64,000 nt of DNA from Egicoccus sp. AB-alg2 (GCF_041821065.1 NZ_JBGUAX010000003.1:434001-498000); one strand, 5' to 3'. Counted from the first letter of the stretch, positions 1-8,540 are shown. The notes: a model not told the origin generated them from the sequence alone. Made by a program: numbers and translations.

Positions 1-2
1 GT

Positions 3-119
3 GCAGTGGTCGCCATGGAGCGCTTCGGTGCGTCCGCGCCGGCCGAGAAGCTCTTCGAGGTGTTCGGGTTCACCCCCGAGCACGTCGCCGAGGTCGCCCG
101 CGGCCTGCTGGACGGCTGA
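3..119 (+). CDS. tkt: Transketolase, C-terminal end only (partial)
   Basis: The window opens inside a gene; only its last 38 codons are present, ending at TGA 117-119. The visible tail contains RFGASAPAEKLFEVFGFTPE, which matches the usual end of bacterial transketolases (RFGASAPxxxLxxxFGFTxExV). Transketolase moves two-carbon units between sugar phosphates in the pentose phosphate pathway in the cytoplasm, using thiamine diphosphate. The catalytic domains lie upstream of the window, so the identification rests on the C-terminal signature alone. Confidence 0.8.
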   Translation, partial: AVVAMERFGASAPAEKLFEVFGFTPEHVAEVARGLLDG

Positions 120-483
120 CGTCCTTCGTGGGCCGGCCGCGGCCGCGACCCTCGGCGAAGGCGAGGTTCGCGGCCTCGGCCCGGCTGGCCCGCAGGTACC
201 AGAAGCGCGCGACGAGCCCCAGCATGGTCGTGCCGATGAGGGCGTTGAGCAGCGCCGCCTGCCAGCCCGCGGTGATCTGCACGAGCCCGATGACCGGCCC
301 GAGCAGCCAGGCCCAGCGCCACAGGCGCATCTGACGGCGGGCGATCACCACGGCCAGCGGGGCGTGCTTGCGCTTGTCGACGGCCACGCCGCGGTTGACG
401 GCCCGCACGATGGCCCGGCGCTGGGCGAGATCCAGCGCCGCGAACTGTCGGCGGTGGTCGTCCGGGTCGGGGATCCTGGCCAC
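70..483 (-). CDS. Hypothetical small membrane protein
   Basis: This 137-residue reading frame converges on the transketolase gene and overlaps its end by about 50 bases. The start chosen is GTG 483, because the sequence further upstream looks like non-coding antisense of the next gene. The N-terminal third is polar (PDPDDHRRQFAALD). It is followed by a basic segment and two hydrophobic stretches (around WAWLLGPVIGLVQI and ALLNALIGTTMLGLVARF) that look like a membrane hairpin, then an Arg/Gly-rich tail. I do not recognise the family. The divergent neighbour at 595 is a DUF427 gene. The start is uncertain because no strong SD motif precedes it. Confidence 0.55.
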   Translation of the reverse strand: MARIPDPDDHRRQFAALDLAQRRAIVRAVNRGVAVDKRKHAPLAVVIARRQMRLWRWAWLLGPVIGLVQITAGWQAALLNALIGTTMLGLVARFWYLRASRAEAANLAFAEGRGRGRPTKDVSRPAGRGRPRRRARG

Positions 484-594
484 GGCGTCGACTCGTGTGC
501 TCGGGGTCGGTCGTCTGCGTGCGGGCGGGAGCGTACGGTCCAGGGACGGATCGGGTTCGAACGTGGGATGGAAGCCGTCGGCAGAGGAAGCGCC

Positions 595-1095
595 GTGCTG
601 CGTCGTCCACGTCCGGAGCGTCCCGGCCCCGGTCAGGAATCCGTCTGGGACTATCCGCGACCGCCGACCGTCGACCCGTCGCGCGAGCACGTGCGCGTGT
701 GGTTCGCCGGGCGGATCGTCGGCGACAGCCACGCGGCCGTACGCGTGTGCGAGACCTCGCACCCGCCGGTCTACTACCTGCCGCGGGAGGACGTGGACGC
801 ATCCGCGCTGGCGCCCACCGAGCGGCGGACCTGGTGCGAGTTCAAGGGCCAGGCGGCGTACGCGGACCTGCTGGTCGAGGGCCAGCGCTCCGCGCACGCC
901 TGCTGGTGGTACCCGCGGCCGACGCCCGGCTACGAGGTGCTCACCGACCGCATCGCCTTCTACCCGCAGCGGGTCGAGCGCATCACGGTCGACGACGAGA
1001 CGGTTCGTAGCGTCCAGGGCGACTTCTACGGTGGCTGGATCACCTCACGGGTCGTCGGGCCCTTCAAGGGCGGGCCCGGGACCGAGTGGTGGTGA
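595..1095 (+). CDS. DUF427 domain protein
   Basis: The protein has 166 residues. The diagnostic DUF427 features are visible in order: SVWDYPRPPTVDPS, then a beta-rich section with RVCETSHPPVYYLPREDV, then WCEFKGQAAYADL, and near the end FYGGWITSRVVGPFKGGPG. Members of this family form a compact beta-barrel and have no firmly established biochemical role. GTG 595 is preceded by AGAGGAAG at a suitable distance, so I prefer it to the in-frame ATG at 568. The gene converges with the ABC-transporter operon, and a shared terminator hairpin covers both stop codons. Confidence 0.8.
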   Translation: MLRRPRPERPGPGQESVWDYPRPPTVDPSREHVRVWFAGRIVGDSHAAVRVCETSHPPVYYLPREDVDASALAPTERRTWCEFKGQAAYADLLVEGQRSAHACWWYPRPTPGYEVLTDRIAFYPQRVERITVDDETVRSVQGDFYGGWITSRVVGPFKGGPGTEWW

Positions 1096-1122
1096 GCCGG
1101 CCACCGTAGGGTCGGTCGGCTC
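1094..1122. terminator. Bidirectional terminator hairpin
   Basis: GAGCCGGCC (1094-1102) pairs with GGTCGGCTC (1114-1122) with one G-U pair. The hairpin sits between, and overlaps, the stop codons of the convergent DUF427 gene and the substrate-binding-protein gene. No U-tract is present, as is common in high-GC actinobacteria. Confidence 0.55.
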
Positions 1123-2128
1123 AGATGAAGCCCTGGTCGCGCAGGTACTGCTCGGCCACGTCCTCGGGGAACTCGCCGTCGACGTCGACGGCGGCGTTCA
1201 TCTCCGTCATCAGCTCCTCGTCGATCGGCGCACCCAGCTCCGCGATCAGGTCCAGCAGCTCCGGGTACTCGTCCGCGGTCGCCTCCATCATCTGCACGGC
1301 GGACAGGTAACTGATGAAGCCGTTCTGGTCGTCCTCGAGCACCTGCAGGTCGAGGGCGAGGATGCGGCCGTCGGTGGTGAAGATCTCGCCGATCTCGCAC
1401 GGGTCGCGCTCGGCGATCGACTGGTAGATCACGCCGAAGTCCATGTTGCCGATGATGACGTCGGTCGGCCACTGGAAGTCGTAGACCTCCTCGATGCGCG
1501 GCAGACCGTCGTCACGGGTCGGGAAGGTCGCGTCGGCGCAGAGCGTCGCCTGATCGGGGTTCTCCTCCACCCAGGCCGCCAGGTCGGACACCGTGTCGAG
1601 GCCGTACTCCTCGTAGGCCTCGCGACTCATCGCGAACCCGTAGGTGTTGTCGAACGGTGCGGGTTCGGACCAGACGACCCCGTTCTCCTCGAGGTCCTGC
1701 TCGGCGGTGGCCTCGTACTGCTCCATCGGGTCGTCGAGGGGCTCGTCGTTGCCGAGGTAGTTGATCCATGCCGTGCCGGTGTACTCCCAGGCCAGGTCGA
1801 CCTCGCCGGCCAGCAGCGCGTTGCGGGCGCCGTCGGGTGAGGCGAGGTCCTGGGTGTACTCCACGTCCGCGCCGGCGGCCTCGAGGGCCTGGACGAGGAT
1901 CTGCGCGATGATGTACTGCTCCGCGAAGTCCTTGGTGCCGACGTGGAACGACGCGCCGGAGAGGTCGTAGTTCTGCGCGATGCTGCCTTCGCCGCCGTCC
2001 TCGGCGGCCCCGGCGTCGCCGCCGCCGTCGGGGGTGGCGTCGTCGTCACCGTTGCAGGCGGCCAGCAGCAGCGCTGCGGCGGCGACGGCGGCGAACGGTC
2101 GCCGCACCGATCGGATGGTGGGTCGCAC
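1121..2128 (-). CDS. Osmoprotectant ABC transporter substrate-binding lipoprotein
   Basis: This is the extracytoplasmic binding component of a glycine-betaine/carnitine/choline-type importer (OpuAC/QAT family). The 335-residue product starts at GTG 2128, preceded by AAGGAG. It has a basic N-terminus, a hydrophobic core and a lipobox (ALLLAAC), so it should be a lipoprotein, followed by an acidic Gly/Asp linker. The mature part contains the family patterns DFAEQYIIAQILVQAL and GEVDLAWEYTGTAWINYLG; the latter forms part of the quaternary-amine pocket. It is the last gene of a four-gene operon, 68 bases after the second permease. The precise substrate cannot be read from the sequence. Confidence 0.85.
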   Translation of the reverse strand: MRPTIRSVRRPFAAVAAAALLLAACNGDDDATPDGGGDAGAAEDGGEGSIAQNYDLSGASFHVGTKDFAEQYIIAQILVQALEAAGADVEYTQDLASPDGARNALLAGEVDLAWEYTGTAWINYLGNDEPLDDPMEQYEATAEQDLEENGVVWSEPAPFDNTYGFAMSREAYEEYGLDTVSDLAAWVEENPDQATLCADATFPTRDDGLPRIEEVYDFQWPTDVIIGNMDFGVIYQSIAERDPCEIGEIFTTDGRILALDLQVLEDDQNGFISYLSAVQMMEATADEYPELLDLIAELGAPIDEELMTEMNAAVDVDGEFPEDVAEQYLRDQGFI

Positions 2129-2196
2129 GTGATGCTCCTTGTCGTCGGGTTCGTGTGGTGGACGAGAGCGGGCGGAGAAGCAGGCGGGGGAGGACG

Positions 2197-3024
2197 TCAC
2201 AGCCCGCGGGGGCGCAGGACGTCCTCGATGATCCCGCCCAGCCAGTCGGCCAGCAGCGCCAGGCCGGCGGCCAGCACGGCACCGACGTAGATCAGCGTGG
2301 GGCGGGTGAGGGCGAAGCCGCTGGTGATGAATGCGCCCAGCGTTCCGGCGCCGATGAACGCGGCCAGCGGCGCGGAACTGACGGTCAGGACCAACGAGGT
2401 ACGCACCCCGGTCAGGACGACCGGCACGCTCAGCGGCAGCTCGATCAGTCGCAGCACCTGGCCGCGACTCATGCCCATGCCGCGACCGGCCTTGACGACG
2501 TCCACGGACACCTGCTGCAGCCCGACCATCGTGCCGCGCAGCACGGGCAGGAAGCAGTAGGCGACCAGGCCGATGATCGCGGCGTTGCGGCCGGTGCGGG
2601 TGATGATCAGGAAGGCCAGGATGATCGTGCCCAGCGACGGGACGCCCTGGCCGATGCTGGCGAACGTGACGATGGACGGCGCCACGCGCCGTGCCCACGG
2701 CCGGGTCAGTGCGACGCCCAGCGGGATCGCGATCAGCAGCACGAACACGGTCGCCCACAGCGAGATGTCGAGGTGCTGCACGAACGCGGTGCGGACGTTG
2801 CTCCACGTCAGGTTGCGCTGCTCGATGGAACCGAGCTCCCGCTGCGACAGCCACCAGTACAGCAGCGCCCAGCTGGCACCGACCAGCAGCGGGGTCCAGA
2901 CGTAACCGAGCACCCGTCCGGCCGGGGAGGTCGCGCCGAGCGTGACCGGCGCGTGCGGGCTCGCACCGGCGTCGTCGCCCTCCTCGAGCGACGGTGCCGC
3001 GTCCGCCTCCGTCGGTGCGCTCAC
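2197..3024 (-). CDS. Osmoprotectant ABC transporter permease (second)
   Basis: A 275-residue BinPD-type inner-membrane permease. A polar N-terminus of about 40 residues precedes one membrane helix (TPLLVGASWALLYWWLS), a loop of about 40 residues and the usual five-helix core. The core includes a coupling-loop region with GMGMSRGQVLRLIELPLSVP, the EAA-type motif that contacts the ATPase. It overlaps the ATPase gene by 4 bases (3021-3024), so the two are translationally coupled. It is longer at the N-terminus than the first permease (4178-4852). The pair probably forms a heterodimer. Confidence 0.85.
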   Translation of the reverse strand: MSAPTEADAAPSLEEGDDAGASPHAPVTLGATSPAGRVLGYVWTPLLVGASWALLYWWLSQRELGSIEQRNLTWSNVRTAFVQHLDISLWATVFVLLIAIPLGVALTRPWARRVAPSIVTFASIGQGVPSLGTIILAFLIITRTGRNAAIIGLVAYCFLPVLRGTMVGLQQVSVDVVKAGRGMGMSRGQVLRLIELPLSVPVVLTGVRTSLVLTVSSAPLAAFIGAGTLGAFITSGFALTRPTLIYVGAVLAAGLALLADWLGGIIEDVLRPRGL

Positions 3025-4181
3025 GTCGCGGCCCCCTGCTGGCCGGTGCCGCGCGCCTCCGACTGCAGGTCGGCCACGGCGCGGTGGAGGGTCGCGAGGT
3101 CGAGCACGCCGAGGTAGCGGCCGTTGCCGTCGATGACGGGTGCCGCCGGGACGCTGGCGACCAGCAGTTCGGTCAGCGCCTCGGACAGCCGGTCGGTCGG
3201 CTGCAGCAGACGGCCCACCGCCAGGCCGGCGTCGCGCAGCTCCGGCGCGTCGGCGAGGTGTTCCGGGCGCAGCCAGCGCAGCGGCTTGCCCTCGTCGACG
3301 ACCAGCACGGGACGGTGGTCGCCGGCGGTCAGGCGCCGTGCTGCCTCGACGTCGGCGTCGACGGGCAGCGTCGGCCAGTCGCGGTCGGGATGCGCGTCAC
3401 GGACGCGGGCGAGATCGAGGCGCTTGAAGACGCTGCCGCTGCCGAGGAAGTCGACGACGAAGTCGTCGGCCGGGTTGCTGAGGATGTTCTCCGGAGTGTC
3501 GTACTGGGCGATCTGTGCGGACACCTGCAGGATCGCGATGCGATCGCCGAGCGTGATCGCCTCGTCGATGTCGTGCGTGACGAACACGATGGTCTTGCCG
3601 ATGTCGTCCTGGATCCGACGGAATTCGTCCTGCAGCCGGTTGCGGGTGATCGGGTCGGTGGCGCCGAACGGCTCGTCCATGAGCAGCACGGGCGGGTCGG
3701 CGGCCATGGCCCGCGCCACACCGACGCGTTGCCGCTGTCCGCCGGAGAGTGCCTTCGGGTAGCGGTCCCGGTACTCGGTGGGCTCGAGCCCGACCATCTC
3801 GAGCAGTTCGTCGACACGGTCCCGGATGCGCTCCTTGGACCAGCCGAGCAGCCGCGGGACCGTGGCGATGTTCTGCGCGATCGTGCGGTGGGGGAACAGC
3901 CCGATCTGCTGGATGGCGTAGCCGATCCGGCGCCGCAGCGCGTCCGGGTCGATGTGCGTGACGTCCTCGCCCTCGAGGATGATCCGTCCCGAGCTGGGCT
4001 CGACGAGCCGGTTGATCATCTCCAGGGTGGTCGTCTTGCCGCAGCCCGACGGGCCGACCAGCATGACGATCTCGCCCTCGGGGATGGCCAGATCCAGCGC
4101 GTCGACGGCCGGTTGTCGCTGCCCGGGGTAGTGCTTGGTCAGCGCCTCGAGCCGGATCATCGGCTCCGATGCGGCGGTCAT
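3021..4181 (-). CDS. opuCA: Osmoprotectant ABC transporter ATP-binding protein with CBS domains
   Basis: A 386-residue cytoplasmic ATPase of the ProV/OpuCA type. The visible motifs are Walker A (GPSGCGKTT), a Q-loop (AIQQIGLFPH), the signature LSGGQRQRV, Walker B (LLMDEPFGATDP) and the switch His (FVTHDIDEA). After about residue 240 come two CBS-like modules: one near DHRPVLVVDEGKPLRWL and one near APVIDGNGRYLGVLDLATL. In this family, tandem CBS domains sense ionic strength or c-di-AMP and gate transport, which is the likely mode of regulation here. The start ATG 4181 overlaps the upstream permease stop (ATGA), and the 3' end overlaps the next permease by 4 bases. Confidence 0.9.
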   Translation of the reverse strand: MTAASEPMIRLEALTKHYPGQRQPAVDALDLAIPEGEIVMLVGPSGCGKTTTLEMINRLVEPSSGRIILEGEDVTHIDPDALRRRIGYAIQQIGLFPHRTIAQNIATVPRLLGWSKERIRDRVDELLEMVGLEPTEYRDRYPKALSGGQRQRVGVARAMAADPPVLLMDEPFGATDPITRNRLQDEFRRIQDDIGKTIVFVTHDIDEAITLGDRIAILQVSAQIAQYDTPENILSNPADDFVVDFLGSGSVFKRLDLARVRDAHPDRDWPTLPVDADVEAARRLTAGDHRPVLVVDEGKPLRWLRPEHLADAPELRDAGLAVGRLLQPTDRLSEALTELLVASVPAAPVIDGNGRYLGVLDLATLHRAVADLQSEARGTGQQGAAT

Positions 4182-4852
4182 CGCAGGCCTTTCGGCGTCA
4201 GGACCCGGTGGCTGGCGGCCATCATCAGGTCGACGATCACGGTCACCACCACGATCGCGAGCGTTCCCACGATCGCCTGCGGAACCCCGCGCGCCGAACC
4301 GATCGCGCCGAGGCCGCCGAAGATCTCGCTGCCCAGGCCCGGTCCGCCGACGTAGGCCGCGACGGCGGCGATGCCGACGGTCAGCACCGCGCCGATGCGC
4401 ACGCCCGACATGATCACCGGCAGGGCCAGCGGCAACTCGATGCGCAGCAGCGCCTGGCCGCGGCCCATGCCCATGCCGGTGGCGGCGCGCACGATCGCCT
4501 GGTCGACCTGGGCGAGTCCGGTGATGGTGTTGCGCACGATCGGCAGGAGGGCGTAGATCACCAACGTCCACACCGATGGCTGCAGGCCGAGCCCGAACCA
4601 CACCAGGAACACCGAGAAGTACGCCAGGGACGGCACCGTGAAGGCGGTGTTGGTGACCGTGACGAGGACGGTGGACGCGGCCCGGTGGCGGTGGACCAGC
4701 AGACCCAGGCCGACGCCGATGATGGTGGCGATCAGGACGGAACCGAGCACGAGCAGCAGGTGCTCGATGGCGAGTTCGAGCACGGTGTCCCACCGGCGCT
4801 CGAGGTAGTCCCAGACCGTCACGTCGTCCGTCTTCGTCGAGGGCAGCGTCAC
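4178..4852 (-). CDS. Osmoprotectant ABC transporter permease (first)
   Basis: This is the first gene of the importer operon. It encodes an integral-membrane permease of about 224 residues with the EAA-type loop GMGMGRGQALLRIELPLALP. The length fits OpuCB/OpuCD permeases (about 210-220 residues). The start is uncertain. GTG 4852 and GTG 4822 are both plausible and neither has a close SD. A strong GGGAGGAGAAG lies some 33 bases upstream of 4852 with no start codon at the proper distance. The downstream ATPase overlaps by 4 bases, so the operon order is permease, ATPase, permease, binding protein. Confidence 0.85.
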   Translation of the reverse strand: MTLPSTKTDDVTVWDYLERRWDTVLELAIEHLLLVLGSVLIATIIGVGLGLLVHRHRAASTVLVTVTNTAFTVPSLAYFSVFLVWFGLGLQPSVWTLVIYALLPIVRNTITGLAQVDQAIVRAATGMGMGRGQALLRIELPLALPVIMSGVRIGAVLTVGIAAVAAYVGGPGLGSEIFGGLGAIGSARGVPQAIVGTLAIVVVTVIVDLMMAASHRVLTPKGLR

Positions 4853-4947
4853 GGCGGCAGGGCCGGACGCGGCCGGTTTGCTTCTCCTCCCGGCCGCGCT
4901 CCGTGGGGCGTCGCGCGGCCTCGTCCCCGGAATGAGCACGCTAGGCC

Positions 4948-4961
4948 CGTCCGAACGGACG
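4948..4961. promoter_or_regulatory. Inverted repeat upstream of the importer operon
   Basis: CGTCCG-AA-CGGACG is a perfect 6-bp inverted repeat around AA, about 95 bases upstream of the first permease start and about 150 bases before the divergent ABM gene. GTCCG recurs at 4970. It could be an operator for osmotic control of the transporter. Inverted repeats of this length arise by chance in GC-rich DNA, so this is tentative. Confidence 0.3.
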
Positions 4962-5114
4962 AACTCCTGTCCGCTCGTCCATATCGGCCGGTGGCGGTCC
5001 GGGGTGCCGGCGTGTTGCCCCGCGGCACACACGGCGACCGTGCTGCCCGTGGCGCACGGTGACGCCGGCGCGCGCCCGTAGGCTCATGGGATCCCGCCCA
5101 GAGGAGTGCGAGAC

Positions 5115-5543
5115 GTGTCCGTGGTGAAGATCAACGTCCTGACGGTGCCCGAGGGTCGCGGTGAGGTGCTCGAGCAGCGCTTCGCCGCCCGCGCCGGGGA
5201 GGTGGAGAAGGTCGACGGGTTCGAGTCGTTCGAGTTGCTGCGACCGACCGAGGGCTTCGACCGCTATCTCGTGGTGACCCGCTGGCGTGACGAGGCGGCG
5301 TTCGAGGCCTGGATGAGCTCGAACGCCTTCCAGAAGGGGCACGCGCAGAGCCAGGCGGACGCGGCCCGGGCCGAGGCCAGCGAGGGCGGCGGCCACCCGG
5401 GCGTGCCCGCCGGCGGCGGCCCGCAGGGCGCTGGCGCGCCGACCGGGCACGGCGGCGAGGCGGGCGCCGGGCACGGCGGCCCGGCGGCCACCGGCTCGGA
5501 ACTGTGGCACTTCGACGTGGTCACGAGCGCCGTCAAGGCCTGA
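5115..5543 (+). CDS. Antibiotic biosynthesis monooxygenase (ABM) fold protein
   Basis: A 142-residue protein whose first 85 residues form an ABM/heme-degrading-monooxygenase-like ferredoxin fold: VVKINVLTVPEGRGEVLEQR, FESFELLRPTEGFDRYLVVTRW, then AFEAWMSSNAFQKGHAQ. A stretch of about 40 residues very rich in Gly, Ala, Pro and His separates this from a final beta strand (SELWHFDVVTSAVKA). GTG 5115 is chosen because GAGGAG lies 9 bases upstream; GTG 5106 overlaps that SD. Such proteins may bind heme or act on small aromatics, and no substrate can be inferred. The gene is convergent with add and shares its terminator. Confidence 0.7.
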   Translation: MSVVKINVLTVPEGRGEVLEQRFAARAGEVEKVDGFESFELLRPTEGFDRYLVVTRWRDEAAFEAWMSSNAFQKGHAQSQADAARAEASEGGGHPGVPAGGGPQGAGAPTGHGGEAGAGHGGPAATGSELWHFDVVTSAVKA

Positions 5544-5552
5544 GCCGTCCGG

Positions 5553-5581
5553 CGCCGGCTCCTCACCCGGGGGAGCCGGCG
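5553..5581. terminator. Bidirectional terminator hairpin
   Basis: A perfect 10-bp stem, CGCCGGCTCC (5553-5562) with GGAGCCGGCG (5572-5581), lies between the convergent ABM gene and the adenosine deaminase gene and overlaps the stop codon of the latter. Confidence 0.7.
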
Positions 5582-6627
5582 TCCCAGCGGTCGATCTGGC
5601 CCACGAGGTCGGCCCGTACCTCCGGCGGCGCGAAGGCCGCGCGCGCGGCCCGGCGCTGCAGGTCGGCGAGGTCGCGGCGGTTCAGTCCCAGCAGCCGCTC
5701 GGCGTGCCGGAGTTCGTCGGTCAGCGTGGTGGAGAAGAACGGCGGGTCGTCACTGTTGATGGTGACGGCGGCGCCGGCCTCCCACAGCGTCGGCAGCGGG
5801 TGGGCGTCCAGGTCGGGCACGATCGACAGCGTCACGTTGGAGCTGGGGCACACCTCCAGCACCACCTGCTCGCGGGCGACCCGCGCGAGCAGCTCGGGGT
5901 CCGCGGCGGTCGCGATGCCGTGACCGATGCGCTGCGCGCCGAGGTCGTCGAGCGCCGAGCGGACGTTGTCGGGCGTCCCGGTCTCGCCGGCGTGGACGGC
6001 CAGGCCGAGCCCCAGCCGGTCGGCGACCTCGCGCAGGTGGCCGAAGTCACGCTCGGGCACCGACCCCTCGATCCCGGTCAGGCCGAGTCCGACGATCGGC
6101 GCGTCGGCCTCCTCGACCAGGCGCACCGTGCGCTTGCTGGCATCGACGCCCAGGTCGCGCACGCTGTCGACGATCAGGCCGACGCGGGTGTCGGGCACCT
6201 CGGCGAACCCGTCGCGCAGCGCCTGCCACATCGCGGCCGGTTCCATGCCGTTGTCGACGAGGGTCAGCGCGGTGAAGGTCGCCTCGGTCCAGCGCACGCC
6301 CTGCGCGGCCTGACCTCGTGCGAAGGCCGCCGCGACCGTCGCGAGGTCGTCCGGCGTGCGGACCTGGCGGCTGGTGGCCAGGAAGGTGTCGACGAAGTGG
6401 AGGAAGTCGCGGAACGGGGCCGGGTAGGCCAGCTGACCGTCGCGGCCGCGGACCACCTCCAACACGGCCTCCGGGTCCTCCCCGTGCCGCCGGGCCAGTT
6501 CCACGGCCGTCGGTGCGGCGATCGAGCCCTCGAGATGCACGTGCAGCTCGACCTTGGGCAGTGCGACGAGGTCGTCGTCCGTCACCCCCGGGGCGGACGC
6601 GCGGGACGAGGGCGAGGACGCGGACAC
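5563..6627 (-). CDS. add: Adenosine deaminase family protein
   Basis: A 354-residue cytoplasmic amidohydrolase that should deaminate adenosine (or a related purine) to inosine in purine salvage. The zinc-binding and catalytic motifs are complete: VELHVHLEG (His29 and His31), HAGETGTPDNV near residue 214, RIGHG, and TINSDDPPFFSTTLTDEL, whose Asp pair supplies metal ligation and catalysis. The length is typical. The start is GTG 6627 with AAGGAG 6 bases upstream. An adenine deaminase or another purine deaminase of the same superfamily is possible, since the specificity loop cannot be judged by eye. Confidence 0.85.
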   Translation of the reverse strand: MSASSPSSRASAPGVTDDDLVALPKVELHVHLEGSIAAPTAVELARRHGEDPEAVLEVVRGRDGQLAYPAPFRDFLHFVDTFLATSRQVRTPDDLATVAAAFARGQAAQGVRWTEATFTALTLVDNGMEPAAMWQALRDGFAEVPDTRVGLIVDSVRDLGVDASKRTVRLVEEADAPIVGLGLTGIEGSVPERDFGHLREVADRLGLGLAVHAGETGTPDNVRSALDDLGAQRIGHGIATAADPELLARVAREQVVLEVCPSSNVTLSIVPDLDAHPLPTLWEAGAAVTINSDDPPFFSTTLTDELRHAERLLGLNRRDLADLQRRAARAAFAPPEVRADLVGQIDRWDAGSPG

Positions 6628-6728
6628 GACCGGCTCCTTCGAGGTCCGCGCGGGACGTCACGCGGGCCGGCCCGGTGCACCGGTGCACCGGGTGGCGGCG
6701 CAACCTACTTCACCACCGTCCGGGGCGG

Positions 6729-6899
6729 TCAGCGCGACGCGGCGCCCCGACGCAGCGCCGACAGTTCGTCGGCGGCGATGCGGTCACCGGCGGCACGGTC
6801 GGCGTCGGTGGCCGCACGGCGTGCCAGCACCGGCAGCAGCACACCCGTGGCGAACGTGGCGGTCGCCAGCACGCCGGCGACGACGAGCAGGTGTTCCAT
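6729..6899 (-). CDS. Small single-pass membrane protein
   Basis: A 56-residue protein starting at ATG 6899 with AGGAGG at ideal spacing. One hydrophobic segment (LLVVAGVLATATFATGVLLPVLA) is followed by a charged cytoplasmic tail rich in Arg, Ala and Asp. It lies just upstream of add on the same strand, about 100 bases away, and may be co-transcribed. I do not recognise the family. The clear SD and the helix followed by positive charges support it being real. Confidence 0.6.
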   Translation of the reverse strand: MEHLLVVAGVLATATFATGVLLPVLARRAATDADRAAGDRIAADELSALRRGAASR

Positions 6900-7296
6900 G
6901 GCAGGCCTCCTGGTGCCGCGGCGAGCGGCACCGGCCGCCCGCGCCCCGTTCGACGCACCGGAGGTGTGGCGGGTTGCTGCCGATACCTCCCTGCGCGTCG
7001 AGCGCCCATCAGCCGCCACGGTGGGCGGTGCCCGCTCGTCGGGCGACGCCCGGCAGGAGCGAGCCCGGCGACCGCAGAACCCGGTACGCGGTGCATCCCG
7101 AGTCCGGTCCGGGGCGCACTTCCGGTGGGGCGGGCGCCCTTGGAGGGGAGGGCTCCCGTCCCGCCATGCCCACGTCCGGGCGTGCGCAGCCCCGCCGTCG
7201 GCCGGTCGAAGCCGGGTCGATAGCATCGCCGCGCCGCCTCGTGACGACCTCCGAGGGGTGGCGCCGACGCCCGTTCTCCGCAGGAGCACGTCCCCG
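6900..7296. other. Divergent intergenic region between the small membrane gene and prfB
   Basis: About 400 bases without a convincing gene. It must contain promoters for both directions. I see GGAGGT...ACCTCC inverted arms around 6959-6989 and a -10-like TAGCAT at 7221-7226, 71 bases before the prfB start, without a clear -35 box. Long frames crossing this region in several phases show no recognisable protein. Confidence 0.4.
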
Positions 7297-8412
7297 ATGC
7301 CGGACACCCATGCCGACGAGATCGCCACGGCGCGCGGTCGCGTCGCGCAGCTCGAGGCCGACCTCGACATCGCCGCCAAGCGGCAGCGCCTCGAGGAACT
7401 GCAGGAGCTGGCGGCGTCGCCAGGACTGTGGGACGACCCCGATCGGGCCCGCGGCGTGACCACGGAGCTGTCACGGGTGGAAGGAGACCTGCAGCGCTAT
7501 GACGCGCTGGTCGCCCGTCTCGACGACCTCGAGGTGCTCGACGAGCTCGCCGCCGAGGAGGACGACGAGGGTTCGGCGTCGGAGGTGGTGGCCGGTCTGC
7601 AGGCGGTCGGGGCCGAGCTCGACCGGTTCGAGATCGCGACGATGCTGGGGGGCGAGCACGACCACGACGACGCCATCGTGTCGATCCACGCGGGTGAGGG
7701 TGGCGTCGACGCCATGGACTGGGCCCAGATGCTGCAGCGGATGTACCTGCGCTGGGCGGAGACGCGCGGGTTCGACACCGAGGTGTTCGACCAGTCGTAC
7801 GGCGAGGAGGCCGGCCTGAAGTCGACCACCTTCGAGGTGCGCGGGCCCGACGCCTACGGCTGGCTCAACGCCGAGCACGGCGTGCACCGCCTGGTGCGCA
7901 TCAGCCCGTTCGACTCGCAGGCGCGCCGGCAGACCTCCTTCGCCCTGGTCGACGTCGTGCCGGTGCTGCCGGAGGTGGACGAGGAGGTGGACGTCCCCGA
8001 CGAGGACATCCGGGTGGACGTCTACCGCTCGTCCGGGCCGGGCGGCCAGAGCGTCAACACCACCGACTCCGCGGTCCGTATCACGCACCTGCCGACCGGC
8101 CTGGTCGCCAGCTGCCAGAACGAGAAGTCGCAGCACCAGAACCGGGCGGCCGCGCTGCGCGTGCTCAAGGCCAAGCTCGCCGAGCTCGAGCGGCAGAAGC
8201 GGGCCGAACAGCTCGACGAACTGCGCGGCGCGGTCCAGAACGTCGGATTCGGCTCGCAGATCCGCAGCTACGTGCTCCACCCGTACCAGATGGTCAAGGA
8301 CCTGCGCTCCGAGCACGAGACCGGCAACGTGCAGGCGGTGCTCGACGGCGACCTCGACGCCCTCATCGAGGCCGAACTCCGGCGGCGGGTCCGCACCACG
8401 GCCGAGGCCTGA
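7297..8412 (+). CDS. prfB: Peptide chain release factor 2
   Basis: A 371-residue RF2. The ribosome releases finished proteins at UGA and UAA with this factor. The stop-codon recognition tripeptide Ser203-Pro204-Phe205 (RISPFDS) identifies RF2 rather than RF1. The catalytic GGQ is at 249-251 within SSGPGGQSVNT. The N-terminal helical domain and a C-terminal helical tail are complete. The start is ATG 7297 with CAGGAG upstream. There is no internal in-frame UGA, so the programmed +1 frameshift that autoregulates prfB in many bacteria is absent. The downstream genes are ftsE and ftsX, a common actinobacterial order. Confidence 0.95.
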   Translation: MPDTHADEIATARGRVAQLEADLDIAAKRQRLEELQELAASPGLWDDPDRARGVTTELSRVEGDLQRYDALVARLDDLEVLDELAAEEDDEGSASEVVAGLQAVGAELDRFEIATMLGGEHDHDDAIVSIHAGEGGVDAMDWAQMLQRMYLRWAETRGFDTEVFDQSYGEEAGLKSTTFEVRGPDAYGWLNAEHGVHRLVRISPFDSQARRQTSFALVDVVPVLPEVDEEVDVPDEDIRVDVYRSSGPGGQSVNTTDSAVRITHLPTGLVASCQNEKSQHQNRAAALRVLKAKLAELERQKRAEQLDELRGAVQNVGFGSQIRSYVLHPYQMVKDLRSEHETGNVQAVLDGDLDALIEAELRRRVRTTAEA

Positions 8413-8515
8413 CCCCGCCGGGCGCCTCGACGGTCCGTCCAGCTTGGGTAACCTGCCCGATCGTCCGGCGGCCGGCCGCGCCCTTCTCGCGGCACCGCCC
8501 AGTTCCCATAGCCAG

Positions 8516-8540
8516 CGGCGCCCCGTGAGTCGGGGCGCCG
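8516..8540 (+). terminator. Hairpin between prfB and ftsE
   Basis: A perfect 10-bp stem, CGGCGCCCCG and CGGGGCGCCG, closes a TGAGT loop. It lies 104 bases after prfB and 46 bases before the ftsE start, so it may terminate prfB transcripts or sit in the ftsE leader as an attenuator. No U-tract follows. Confidence 0.5.

Noticed and set aside
7297-7400. A programmed frameshift in prfB
   Set aside because: No in-frame UGA or slippery CUU-UGA site occurs; RF2 is continuous from ATG 7297.
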